From contig NZ_CAMLJP010000030.1 of assembly GCF_946480385.1 (NCBI RefSeq), forward strand, positions 1 to 54,308: DNA of 54,308 nucleotides, given 5' to 3'. The DNA is from an uncultured Azospirillum sp. (GTDB lineage Bacteria > Pseudomonadota > Alphaproteobacteria > Azospirillales > Azospirillaceae). Under the pieces are notes generated by a model that saw nothing but the letters and a program-made list of their open reading frames with translations, did not search any database and was not told where the DNA came from. The position numbers were made by a program, and so were the translations under genes. Positions 7,630 through 15,879 of this stretch are shown here, piece after piece (position 1 is the first letter of the stretch; each line of letters begins with the position of its first letter).

Positions 7630-8290
7630 CGAGCCGCAGCCGCGCGCGGTTCCGCTGCCATGGGCACCCTTCGAACCGCGCGGCACCGGCGTGGAGATGC
7701 TGCCGATCCCCGCCGATCCAGCGCCGCGCGGTTTCATCGACGTGCTGCGGTCGAGGCGATCCGCCGTCGGTGGGCCGGTGGAACTCGATCGTGTCGCCGA
7801 ACTCCTCTGGCACGCGGTGGCGACCAAGGGGCATGCCCCCGCAGGCCGGGCGGGACTGCCGGTGGAATGGCGCGCGGCACCGTCTGCTGGGGCGCTGCAT
7901 CCCATCTCCGTCGTGTGCATCCCGGAGTCCGCCGAAGGCGCGTTCCTCTACGATCCGCGCGAGCACGCGTTTCGGACGCTCGACGTGGACAGCGGCCATA
8001 TCGCCGCCGCGAACGCCGCCGCCCTCGTCGCCGTGGTCGGCGCAACACGCGGATGCACGCTTCGCCTGCTGGCCGATATGGACAAGGCGGACGCCGCCTA
8101 CGAGCACGCGGCGACGCTGGTGCTTCGGGACTCCGGCTGCCTGATCGCGACGTTGTGCCTCTGCGCGGAATGGCTGGGGCTGGCCGCCTGCCCCCTCGGG
8201 TTCCTCGGCCAGGGGATGGTTGGGAAGCTCGGGTTTCCCGAGCCGCGATTCCGGGCGGTCGGCGGTGTGCAGGTCACGTCATTTCGATAG
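7610..8290 (+). CDS. SagB/ThcOx-type nitroreductase-family oxidoreductase
   Basis: About 226 residues. LRSRRSAVGG is the nitroreductase opening motif that contacts FMN phosphate, LLWHAVATKGH and PSAGALHPISVVCI follow as in SagB-type dehydrogenases, and LGFLGQGMVGKLGFPE forms the C-terminal part. SagB enzymes are FMN-dependent and oxidise azolines to azoles in peptides; related enzymes reduce or oxidise other heterocycles. The last gene of the operon, it overlaps queC at its start. The start is uncertain: TTG at 7610, or GTG 7691/ATG 7697 just before the conserved LPIPADP; none has a strong ribosome binding site, which fits translational coupling. The reaction on a QueC-linked product is unknown. 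Confidence 0.8.
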   Translation: MAWIPTDEPQPRAVPLPWAPFEPRGTGVEMLPIPADPAPRGFIDVLRSRRSAVGGPVELDRVAELLWHAVATKGHAPAGRAGLPVEWRAAPSAGALHPISVVCIPESAEGAFLYDPREHAFRTLDVDSGHIAAANAAALVAVVGATRGCTLRLLADMDKADAAYEHAATLVLRDSGCLIATLCLCAEWLGLAACPLGFLGQGMVGKLGFPEPRFRAVGGVQVTSFR

Positions 8291-9557
8291 CCGATACGCG
8301 CACCAGTTCCGCCACCCTCCCCTTGTGCGCAGCCCATATCGCGTCGATTCCGTGTTCCCCGACCGCCTGCCTCATCTTCGTCAGGGCATGATCCGAGTAA
8401 CACGGGAACTTCATGCTGCCGTGCTGGAAGACGTGGCAACACTGGGCGTCACGATCGATCCCGCACCATTGCCGGACCGCGTTGGCCTTCGGCGGCGTCA
8501 GCCCGCTTTTCGCCGCCAGATCCTTGGCGCTCATGTGGAAACGCTTGCGGAGGTCGATCTCGCGGACGGCTCCGGCCTCCTCCGGATCGTCGCTCGCGAT
8601 GATCCTCACCGGCGCGCCAACCTTCTTCTCGATCTTGATCTTCACCGTCGGTCCGGCGCCGGTCGCGGTGGCCCTCAGGGCCATGAGACGCGGAAAGACG
8701 TCGGCGACGGCCTTCCCGCCCTTGATCGCCTTCACGACGCGCTCGATGTCGCGTTCGGATACCTCGACGTGGTCGGCGACATGGGACTCCATCGCCAGCA
8801 TGGCTCTGATGCGCCCCCGGGCTTCGTCCTGGGCGCGGCGCCCGGGGGCGAGGAGGTCCGCGACCAGCCTGTACTCACGGTCGATCAGGTAGTCGAAGTC
8901 GCCCGCGGGCATGGTGGAGACCGGCAGGACGCGGGTCGGCAGGTGGGACGACAGGTCGTCGTCGAGCGACCGCTTGAGGATCGTGTCGAAGGCCGTCACC
9001 AGAGCGCGGGTGTGCAGGTAGAGGATGTCCTCCGCCACGTAGACGAACCAGTGCTGGGCCGCGTCCCGCATGGCGTCCACCGCCTTGAGGATGCCCGCCT
9101 CGTCCTCGGTGACCCCGCAGTGCATCTTCCCCAGGTTGATGCACTTCTCGAAGCCGAAGGAGACCTGCTTTTCCCGGTCAAAGACCTGCACCCGCTTCTG
9201 CACGAGCGCGGCCTTCAACAGCATCTCGGACGCATGTTGGAGATGGAGGAGAACCGTCGTCACACGGCCGTCCTCACCAAAGGAGTTGAAGCCCGTCATG
9301 GCCGTCCGAAGCGAAGCAATCGCCTTCAGCTTCAGGGTTCTTGCGTCACGGAGCAGCTTCAAGGCAGCCTCCAGATATCGGGGCGATAGAACATCATCCC
9401 GGATACCGTGTTTCAGTTGCCCAAGCGTTAACCGCGCTGGTCGGAACGAAAAATCAGGCGTGAACCCCCAACCGCCAGCGGTCCCGTCCATATCCGAGTT
9501 GTCGTGAAAGATGACATAAGGGCGACGGCGGCCCTCCACTTTGTCTGAAATCAGCAA
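8274..9557 (-). CDS. DUF3644/HEPN-like protein
   Basis: A protein of up to 427 residues, convergent with the nitroreductase (17-base overlap). The segment around residues 110-195 (HASEMLLKAALVQKRVQVFD, then AVDAMRDAAQHWFVYVAED) reads like DUF3644, a helical HEPN-related domain common in defence islands. The C-terminal part has KDLAAKSGLTPPKANAVRQW, which resembles a helix-turn-helix, then CCHVFQHGSMKFPCYSD. The indicated start is TTG; GTG a few codons in, or the ATG at 9491 are alternatives, and GGWGFTPDFSF is probably close to the family start. It is likely a stand-alone defence or RNase-like gene, but the catalytic motif is not secure. Confidence 0.6.
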   Translation of the reverse strand: MLISDKVEGRRRPYVIFHDNSDMDGTAGGWGFTPDFSFRPARLTLGQLKHGIRDDVLSPRYLEAALKLLRDARTLKLKAIASLRTAMTGFNSFGEDGRVTTVLLHLQHASEMLLKAALVQKRVQVFDREKQVSFGFEKCINLGKMHCGVTEDEAGILKAVDAMRDAAQHWFVYVAEDILYLHTRALVTAFDTILKRSLDDDLSSHLPTRVLPVSTMPAGDFDYLIDREYRLVADLLAPGRRAQDEARGRIRAMLAMESHVADHVEVSERDIERVVKAIKGGKAVADVFPRLMALRATATGAGPTVKIKIEKKVGAPVRIIASDDPEEAGAVREIDLRKRFHMSAKDLAAKSGLTPPKANAVRQWCGIDRDAQCCHVFQHGSMKFPCYSDHALTKMRQAVGEHGIDAIWAAHKGRVAELVRVSAIEMT

Positions 9558-9649
9558 ATAAGGCCGTTAACCGGTCGGATATTCCCGATCAAGCCGCCGC
9601 GAGTCATTTGATCCAATGGCATACCATAGGATGCTTTCACGGGCGGCGC

Positions 9650-9862
9650 TCAGCGCCGATCCCATCGTGCCAGCACGAGCGGCAACACCTCGTCGAAGTC
9701 GTCGGGCAGGATGACGGCCTCCCCGCGGCGGGTCACGACGGCGGCTTCCATGCACGTGTCGTCGTGGTCCCGCACCTCGGAGATGTCGGTGACGCGCAGG
9801 GCGCGTCGGCAGCCCGCCAGATCGCGCATCACCAGGAAGTCCCCGTGCCGTTCCGCCGTCAT
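9650..9862 (-). CDS. small hypothetical protein, 70 aa
   Basis: A short, charged protein beginning MTAERHGDFLV with beta-like and helical segments (RALRVTDISEVRDHDD, DFDEVLPLVLARW). I start it at 9862 because GGAGACGAG precedes that ATG; the in-frame ATG at 9874 lacks a site. It lies downstream of tniQ on the same strand and may be co-transcribed with the transposition genes. No family recognised. Confidence 0.5.
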   Translation of the reverse strand: MTAERHGDFLVMRDLAGCRRALRVTDISEVRDHDDTCMEAAVVTRRGEAVILPDDFDEVLPLVLARWDRR

Positions 9863-9909
9863 TCTCGTCTCCATTCGGGATCTTTAGGTAACCGCAGCAC
9901 TCGTCCGCA

Positions 9910-10155
9910 TCATATGCCGGAATCGGCTTCAGCCCGCCGCTTGGCCTCGACGGCATTCCAGGCGCGGTACAGGGCGGCGCGGACCGCATCCATCTCGCGG
10001 GCCAAGTCCGTGTGACCAAGCCGGTCGAAGGCTATCGCCATCACGTCGATACGGTCGCGAAGCTCGCCGTGGATGTCGGCGTTGAGCGGGAGCCGTTCGT
10101 AGGGGATGTCTTTCAGGCGCATCGTCGTCCTCACTTTTGTCCGTATCCGCGTCAT
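9910..10155 (-). CDS. small helical protein coupled to tniQ, 81 aa
   Basis: Predicted to be mostly helical (HGELRDRIDVMAIAFDRLG, AREMDAVRAALYRAW). Its ATG overlaps the tniQ stop in an ATGA tetranucleotide with GGAAGGG just upstream; a second in-frame ATG at 10122 also has a GAGGA site. The coupling suggests it belongs to the transposition operon, perhaps as an accessory, although it has no recognisable domain. Confidence 0.6.
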   Translation of the reverse strand: MTRIRTKVRTTMRLKDIPYERLPLNADIHGELRDRIDVMAIAFDRLGHTDLAREMDAVRAALYRAWNAVEAKRRAEADSGI

Positions 10156-12086
10156 CGGCCCTTCCGCTGGTCCGTGTCCTCGGCTCCGTGATCCGCGCTC
10201 CGGCGCCGCGCAAGCAGGGCGTCGATCTCGGCGCGTCGGAACAGGAACTGGCGCCCGCCGTCCACCGAGGGCCCTGACACCGGCCGCGCACCCATATCGA
10301 TCAACTGGAGCGCCAGCTTCTTCGATGTGCCCAACCCCCTAGTGCCGCGCAGATCGGGTGCGGTAACGTATTCCCGGCGGAACAAAACGAGCGCCTCCTC
10401 CGTGATCCGTCCACCCCGTTCGGCCGTCGTTCCTGGCACTTTAACGGTCGGCAACCAGCCGCGGCGGACCCAGTGGTACGCGACCTCCTGCTTGATGCCG
10501 AGCGCCCTGGCCGCCCCATCGACCGATAGCGTGCGCCGCGCCGCCGCTCCCAAGGTGTCCCGGAGCGCCTCGGCGTCCGCCTTGTGGAACACCATTCTGG
10601 CAAGCCCGCGCCGTTCGGGGCGCAGGGCCGCGGGATGCAACTGCCCCTCCAGGACGGCGCGGAGGACCGCCTTGGCGCCCATACCCAGGCCGCCGAGGGC
10701 GCGCGCCGCGGTCGGCAGGCCGACGAGTTCCCCGGTGCCATGCGCCGGGCGGACGGCGGCCTCGAAGCGCCTCAGGAACGCCTCCAGGTCGGCGACGCGC
10801 CACGCACTGCGCCCCAGCAGATCGGCCGCCAAGCCCGATGCGGGCGGAGGCAGCAGGTCCGTGCCGCGCAATCCGACGAAGGTACGCTTGCCGATTCCCA
10901 GGAGGCGCCATGCCGCGTCCTGGTCAACCAGTTCCCGCAGGTCGGCGCGGAGACGGTCGACGGTGGCGGCGCGCAACAGCACCGGCTCGCCCTTTCCGCC
11001 GCTTCCGGTGACGACGAGTCCATGGCGGTCGACGAACGCCCTGAGGGTGTCGAATGCGACGCCCAGCGTCCGGGCAGCCTCGACCAGAGTGACGCACGCG
11101 TCGGGAAGGGCGGCCTCGGCGCGCTTGCGCCGGACGGCGCGCAGGCGGGTGGAGAAGTCGGGACGCATGGCGACGTGGTCGGTGAACGCCTTCCACGCGA
11201 CGCGACCGTGGGGTTCGTCGGCGACGCTGCCCAACCAAGCCGGAAGCCCGCCGTACCGCTTGGCGGCACCGTAGCGGCCGTGACGCGCGACCGCTCGTTC
11301 GGCAAGGCCATCAAGGAACCGGTGGAACGACCCAGGCCACTCTGCGCATGCCCGCCACCCGGCGTCGAGCAGCAGGTGTGCGCGATCCGGGTGCTTGTCG
11401 GCGAAGCGCGCCGGTTTGGCGCGGTATCCGACGCCGAGTTCCGTACCGCCGAACACATAGACCAGCTGGAGCACGCCGCCGACGCCGACCTCGGCGGCCA
11501 ACCCGTCCAAGGCGTCGGGCGCGGTGAGGAACAGGCGTCGCAGCGCCCCGGCCCCGGCGAGTTCGCCAACGGGCACCGGCACGCCAGGCTCCCGTCTCAG
11601 ATCGTACCCGCAGCGGCAGGCGCACGGCGACGGCACACGCCAGCCGAGGCGGCTCCCGCACGCGGGGCACCGCTCGACCAGGCGCAGGCGGTGGTCGGGG
11701 CAAATCGTCATCAGGGCCATGTCCCACAGAGCTCTGTGGTAGCCGCTTTCGTCCAAGCACCGAGGGCAGACCTTGCGCCGTCGGGCCGAGATGAAGTGGG
11801 GGTGGACGGGATGGCCGAGAAGGCGAGAGCCGCCGTCCGGCCCGGCATAGGACAGGACGGCGATGGCGGACTCGTCGAGCGCCAGCAGGCGGGACAGGAG
11901 CGGGATCGCCGAAACACTGGTGGCCAACGCCGGAAGGTCATGGTTGGACAAAACGTAGGCGTGCACTACCGGATCCGGAGAACCGAACCCGTTGACGGCG
12001 CCAGTGCGGACCATCAGGCCGAGCAGGCTCTCGTCGCGTTCCGGCCGGACCCGGATCGGAAGTCGGGGGACGTCGTCAGTCGGCAT
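10152..12086 (-). CDS. tniQ: TniQ/TnsD-type target selector with C-terminal HTH array
   Basis: A 644-residue protein. The N-terminal TniQ domain starts RLPIRVRPERDESLLGLM and carries the zinc motif CPRC (107-110), CPDH (129-132), CPAC (140-143), with a second Cys cluster near 155-159. The C-terminal 300 residues hold repeated MerR/excisionase-like helices (TLVEAARTLGVAFDTLRAF, GAARALGIKQEVAYHWVRRG, a final DALLARRR helix). TniQ/TnsD proteins recognise the attachment site and recruit TnsC. The long array is well beyond a Tn5053 TniQ (about 400 aa) and closer to TnsD, fitting sequence-specific insertion. I start at 12086; the first 11 bases overlap tnsC. Confidence 0.85.
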   Translation of the reverse strand: MPTDDVPRLPIRVRPERDESLLGLMVRTGAVNGFGSPDPVVHAYVLSNHDLPALATSVSAIPLLSRLLALDESAIAVLSYAGPDGGSRLLGHPVHPHFISARRRKVCPRCLDESGYHRALWDMALMTICPDHRLRLVERCPACGSRLGWRVPSPCACRCGYDLRREPGVPVPVGELAGAGALRRLFLTAPDALDGLAAEVGVGGVLQLVYVFGGTELGVGYRAKPARFADKHPDRAHLLLDAGWRACAEWPGSFHRFLDGLAERAVARHGRYGAAKRYGGLPAWLGSVADEPHGRVAWKAFTDHVAMRPDFSTRLRAVRRKRAEAALPDACVTLVEAARTLGVAFDTLRAFVDRHGLVVTGSGGKGEPVLLRAATVDRLRADLRELVDQDAAWRLLGIGKRTFVGLRGTDLLPPPASGLAADLLGRSAWRVADLEAFLRRFEAAVRPAHGTGELVGLPTAARALGGLGMGAKAVLRAVLEGQLHPAALRPERRGLARMVFHKADAEALRDTLGAAARRTLSVDGAARALGIKQEVAYHWVRRGWLPTVKVPGTTAERGGRITEEALVLFRREYVTAPDLRGTRGLGTSKKLALQLIDMGARPVSGPSVDGGRQFLFRRAEIDALLARRRSADHGAEDTDQRKGR

Positions 12087-13086
12087 GGCCGCCCTCCGAT
12101 CGGGCCTGTCGGCGTCTCCGTTGTCTGCGGGCGGACTCCTCCTCGACCCTCGGCCTGACCGCTTCGTCGCGCCCGGCCGCCGGGGCCGGGGCGAGCGCCT
12201 CCACAACGAAAGGATTGACCAGGCGCCGACCATCCCCGATCCGGAGCCGGTCCACCACTTCGGCGAACAGCGGATGCGACAGGGCCCCGAGCGAGCGATC
12301 CAGGGCCAATTTGAACGCCTCCTCGATCAGGAGGACCGCCGGTCCGAGCAGCCCCCGTGAGAAGTGGTGGATGCGCAGAGCCGTCTCGGCGCTGCCGAGC
12401 CGGGAGGGGAACGGAAGCCGGAGCGCCTGTTCGAGGGCGTTCAAGACCAGCCGGAACTCGTTCCTCTGATCCTGGTCCTCCCACTCGTAGGCCCCGATGT
12501 AGACCTCGCCGACCGAACGGCGCCCCAGCTGGGCGTTGGTGGTGACCACGCGCTCGATGTGCGGCTGCCCGGCCAGCACGATCGGGCAGAGGTTCGTGTT
12601 CAGCAGCCCGACGATGTAGTCGGCGGCGTCGTAGGCGATCCTGTCGGTGTCCGTATGGATCAGGCGGTGCGCCTCGTCCATCATCACCAGTTCGACGCCG
12701 CACGCCTTCAGCAGCGTATGGACGCGTTTCGTGGCCTCGACCTGGTTCGCCCGCGACGGCGCAACGTCCCCGAGGGCGGCCAGCATGGTCCTGGCGAGGG
12801 AGCGCAGGGTGCATCCGGGCGGCACCTCTATACCGAGTATCCGGCGGTGGGTGCGGAGTTGCTCCTCCACGTCCGGGTAGCGGGCCGCGTAGCGTCGCAG
12901 CGCCACGGACTTGCCCGCCCCCGGCGGACCGACCAGGAGCAGGCAATGCCCCTCCTGGCCGGTCCCGTGGCTGAGGTGGAGGTCGCGGATGCGCTCCTCG
13001 GCCTCTTCTGCCCGCCGGGTGACGGCGTATACGTCGCGGAAGGCCGCGATCCGGAGGCTCCGTTCACTCCAGTCCATCGTCGCCAT
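12076..13086 (-). CDS. tnsC: TnsC/TniB-like AAA+ transposition regulator
   Basis: About 336 residues. Walker A GPPGAGKS lies at 53-60 and Walker B VMMDEAH at about 134-140, followed by sensor-region helices (VLAGQPHIERVV). TnsC assembles on target DNA in an ATP-dependent way and links TniQ/TnsD to the TnsB transposase. The start overlaps the tnsB 3' end; MATMDW (13086) or MDWSER (13077) are both possible. The C-terminal 30 residues are Arg/Ala-rich and may contact TniQ or TnsB. Gene order and overlaps with tnsB and tniQ support the assignment. Confidence 0.87.
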   Translation of the reverse strand: MATMDWSERSLRIAAFRDVYAVTRRAEEAEERIRDLHLSHGTGQEGHCLLLVGPPGAGKSVALRRYAARYPDVEEQLRTHRRILGIEVPPGCTLRSLARTMLAALGDVAPSRANQVEATKRVHTLLKACGVELVMMDEAHRLIHTDTDRIAYDAADYIVGLLNTNLCPIVLAGQPHIERVVTTNAQLGRRSVGEVYIGAYEWEDQDQRNEFRLVLNALEQALRLPFPSRLGSAETALRIHHFSRGLLGPAVLLIEEAFKLALDRSLGALSHPLFAEVVDRLRIGDGRRLVNPFVVEALAPAPAAGRDEAVRPRVEEESARRQRRRRQARSEGGHAD

Positions 13087-15133
13087 CCCGCGGACGCATG
13101 GTGTCGGTCTTGAGTCCGTGGCGGCGAGCAATCAACTCGATGTCGTCCGCCTGAGGGGGCGCCGCGCCGGGGACGCCGACCGTCTCCATGCCTTCCAGGA
13201 GCACGTCGACGATCGGGAGCGGCGGGGTGTCGGGGGCATCGGCCTGACGCCGCCGTCCGCTTGGTTGTTGGGTGAGCTTCGCAAGGGCACGGCGTTCCTT
13301 CTGGGTGCCCTTACCTTGGCGCTTCAGGCCGTACTCGGTGATCTCAACCATCGCGCGTGCGATGTCCTCCTGCCCGGCGTACCGCAATGGGTTATTGCGG
13401 ACGAGGGCGCGGGCGACTTTGTACTGGTGCAGAGTTTTTCCGACGGCGACGTCACGCTGTTCCGGATCGACCTCAACCCTGATGTGCCGGTCGTTCGCGT
13501 CGTCGTGCACCTGGATCGCGGCAAGATCACCGGGATCAATTTTGATGCGGAACTCGGGAGGCGCCTTCGGAGCGATGCGGAGGTTCGCAAGTTCCGTACT
13601 GTTGTAACGAAGTCCCAGGAATGTGATGCCGTCCTTGCGCGGCACGCGGAATTCGGTCAGGGACAGGGAGGTCAGGACACGCTCTCGGCTCGGCGGGGCT
13701 ATCGCATGGATGCGTGCGCTGTTCTCCCACATGTCGCGGGCGGAGCGCCCTTCGAACCGGCGGCGCGGGCTGACGGCGTACACGTCGGCGATCCACCGGT
13801 GCAGCAGGTACTCGAGTTGCTCCAGGGTGACCAGGCTGGCGGTCTCCGGCGTCGGGCGGCGCACACGTCTGTAGTAGTCGGCGAAGCGCGCGCCCGTGAC
13901 GGAGCGGCATTGGGTCTGTAGGGTTCCGAAGAACCGTTCGATCTTGCCCTTGAACCGCGCCTTGCCGACGGGGGTGTACTGGACGTCGATGCCAAGGGCG
14001 GCGCAGGCGATCGGGAATTGCGGGGACCGGAACTCGGCGGCGTTGTCGGGCACGGTGCAGCCCGGAACGCCGAAGCACGGCCAGTCGTTCTGGATCTGCG
14101 GGTAGTTCTCCCGCATGTAGCCCTTCGGCAGGATCGCGTTGCGCAGACATTCGAAGGCCGTGAACAGGCTCGGCCCCTCGAAGCCGACATAGAGACCAAC
14201 GGGCATGGTACTATGCCTGTCGAGGGCGACCGTGATCCATGGATGCCCGATGATGCGATCAGGATCGGGTTCCGGGCCGTAGCAGACGAGGAAGCTCGTG
14301 ACCTCGGTATGGTCGATCTCCCATATCCGGTTGATGGCATCGACACCAGGAGCGGAGCCGACCGGCTGGAACAGCGCGTCGGCCTCCTCCTTGCCCCGGC
14401 GGGTGGCGACCAGGGTGTACTGGTCGATGCGCCGGTCCCTGATCCGGTAGAGGGTCCGCGCCGAGGGAATCTTGATCTTCATGGCCTCGGGCAGCGAGGC
14501 GTTGCGGTTGGCAGCCAGCGCGAGCAGCTTGTTGTGCGCGAAGGTGAGCGGCGGTTCCCCTGGCTGGAGGTAGCTCTCGTCGATGGCCTGGTCGGTCAGG
14601 TCCATCACTTCGCCACCGAATCTCGCGGTCCTGTTGCCCCGCCGATGGATCGTCGGCGCCAGCGCCTCGAAGGCGCGGCCGCCCTCACGGAACCGCTTGA
14701 TCCACCGCTGGACGGTGCTCGCCCCCGGCGGCGTGGGGTCGGCATTGTCGTTTGCCACCCGTTCGATCAGTCCCTTCAGCGCGCCCTTGGTGTAGGTTGC
14801 GTGCCCGCTGTCCAACCACGCCCGCACGTAACGCCAGCGCCGTGCCGTCTCCGCGTGCAGCCGGTCGTTGTTGGCGACGCGGTCCCGCATCGCCGCGAGT
14901 TCCTCCGCCCTGTCCGGGGCCTTCACAACCGGCCAGGGCAGGACGTCGAACTGCCCGGATTCGAGGAGTTGGGCGAGTTCGGCGTCAGTGTGCCGGACCT
15001 GCTCCTGGGTCTGTTCGTCCTCGAAGACCGCACTGCCGTCCGGCGCCCGGCGGACATACCGGTGGCGCCGTCCTCGGATCTCGACCGGCTGGGCGGGCAG
15101 GAAGACCATCTTCGGCGTGAACCGGCGTGCCAT
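13064..15133 (-). CDS. tnsB: TnsB-like DDE transposase
   Basis: A 689-residue transposase with an RNase H-fold catalytic core. The triad is D274 (WEIDHTEV), D363 (VPDNAAEF) and E399 (FKGKIERFFGTL). The N-terminal 200 residues contain helix-turn-helix regions for end binding (TVQRWIKRFREGG), and the C-terminal part continues into a beta-barrel-like and basic tail typical of the Mu/TnsB group. TnsB cuts the 3' transposon ends and joins them to target DNA. A GGAGG site lies six bases upstream of the ATG at 15133, and tnsA ends 11 bases earlier. No frameshift is seen, so it looks intact. Confidence 0.9.
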   Translation of the reverse strand: MARRFTPKMVFLPAQPVEIRGRRHRYVRRAPDGSAVFEDEQTQEQVRHTDAELAQLLESGQFDVLPWPVVKAPDRAEELAAMRDRVANNDRLHAETARRWRYVRAWLDSGHATYTKGALKGLIERVANDNADPTPPGASTVQRWIKRFREGGRAFEALAPTIHRRGNRTARFGGEVMDLTDQAIDESYLQPGEPPLTFAHNKLLALAANRNASLPEAMKIKIPSARTLYRIRDRRIDQYTLVATRRGKEEADALFQPVGSAPGVDAINRIWEIDHTEVTSFLVCYGPEPDPDRIIGHPWITVALDRHSTMPVGLYVGFEGPSLFTAFECLRNAILPKGYMRENYPQIQNDWPCFGVPGCTVPDNAAEFRSPQFPIACAALGIDVQYTPVGKARFKGKIERFFGTLQTQCRSVTGARFADYYRRVRRPTPETASLVTLEQLEYLLHRWIADVYAVSPRRRFEGRSARDMWENSARIHAIAPPSRERVLTSLSLTEFRVPRKDGITFLGLRYNSTELANLRIAPKAPPEFRIKIDPGDLAAIQVHDDANDRHIRVEVDPEQRDVAVGKTLHQYKVARALVRNNPLRYAGQEDIARAMVEITEYGLKRQGKGTQKERRALAKLTQQPSGRRRQADAPDTPPLPIVDVLLEGMETVGVPGAAPPQADDIELIARRHGLKTDTMRPRDGDDGLE

Positions 15134-15144
15134 GGGTGCCTCCG

Positions 15145-15879
15145 TCAGGTGAGGATGGGGGTGTGTTCCGAGATCGGTTCCTTGTGGAGTTCCAGCCGCA
15201 GGCACCCGCGCAGGGTGGCGGCGTAGATCAGGTGACGGAGTGGCGTGGGCGGCTCGGTCGGCCCGGCGGGGCGCCAGTCCGAGAGGGCGCGTTCGAGTTC
15301 GCCGAGTGTCGCGGGTGCGCGTGCGAGGGCGGCGGAGAGGGCGAGAAGGAACTCCTCCGGCGTTTCGGCGGCGCCTCCGGCCAGGACGGCCTTCGCGTTG
15401 CCAAGACGGGGTTGGCGGGCGACCTCCGCCTCGGTGATGGCGACGTAGTGAATCGCGCGCGCGGAGTAGTGATCCGCGACGGCATTGACCAGTCGGCCCT
15501 TGGCGCCGTCGAGGCTGCCGAACACGTCCACCATCACCGTGTGCGCCCTTCCGCTGGCGTCGGCCACCTCCACCTTGAACTGGACCCTGTGTTCGAGGAT
15601 CTCGCCGTCGACGTTGACCGCGATGGCGCCCTGGCGGCCCTCGTAGGACCGGACCTCGGGGGCGGACTCCAGGAGGTGCATGAAGTCCCGCTCCGCCTCC
15701 CGCTTCCACGGCATCGGGATGCCGTTCTTCCGGCTGGCGACGAGGCCCCGTTCGTTGCGGTTCCTCTGGACGGTGGTCTCGCCGCCGCTCTTCCGCGGCG
15801 GCGGCCGTATATCCGGGTCTGGACCATCGGTCCCGAAGGAAGCCTCTTCCGGACCGGCGATGTCGTCATCTTCGTTCAT
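15145..15879 (-). CDS. tnsA: TnsA-like protein, probably nuclease-deficient
   Basis: A 244-residue protein in the tnsA position directly before tnsB. The fold-level pattern matches TnsA: KREAERDF, VRSYEGRQGAIAV, then SARAIHYVAITEAEVARQP and LGNAKAV. In Tn7, TnsA cuts the 5' ends so the element leaves by cut-and-paste. Here the segments expected to hold the metal-binding Asp and the Q/E-x-K read EHRVQFKVEV and TVMVDVFGS, so the Asp and Lys appear to be replaced. The start at 15879 has a strong GGAGGG site five bases upstream. Loss of nuclease would predict replicative (cointegrate) transposition. The TnsA identity is inferred from position and the second half. Confidence 0.7.
   Translation of the reverse strand: MNEDDDIAGPEEASFGTDGPDPDIRPPPRKSGGETTVQRNRNERGLVASRKNGIPMPWKREAERDFMHLLESAPEVRSYEGRQGAIAVNVDGEILEHRVQFKVEVADASGRAHTVMVDVFGSLDGAKGRLVNAVADHYSARAIHYVAITEAEVARQPRLGNAKAVLAGGAAETPEEFLLALSAALARAPATLGELERALSDWRPAGPTEPPTPLRHLIYAATLRGCLRLELHKEPISEHTPILT

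Noticed and set aside
4334..8290. Standard type IV CBASS operon
   Set aside because: QueC-like and OGG-like genes fit, but no CD-NTase, TGT-like gene or effector is visible between 1 and 16500.
4699..8290. Qat (QatABCD) defence system
   Set aside because: Qat combines a QueC-like protein with an ATPase and a TatD nuclease; neither is found next to this QueC-like gene.
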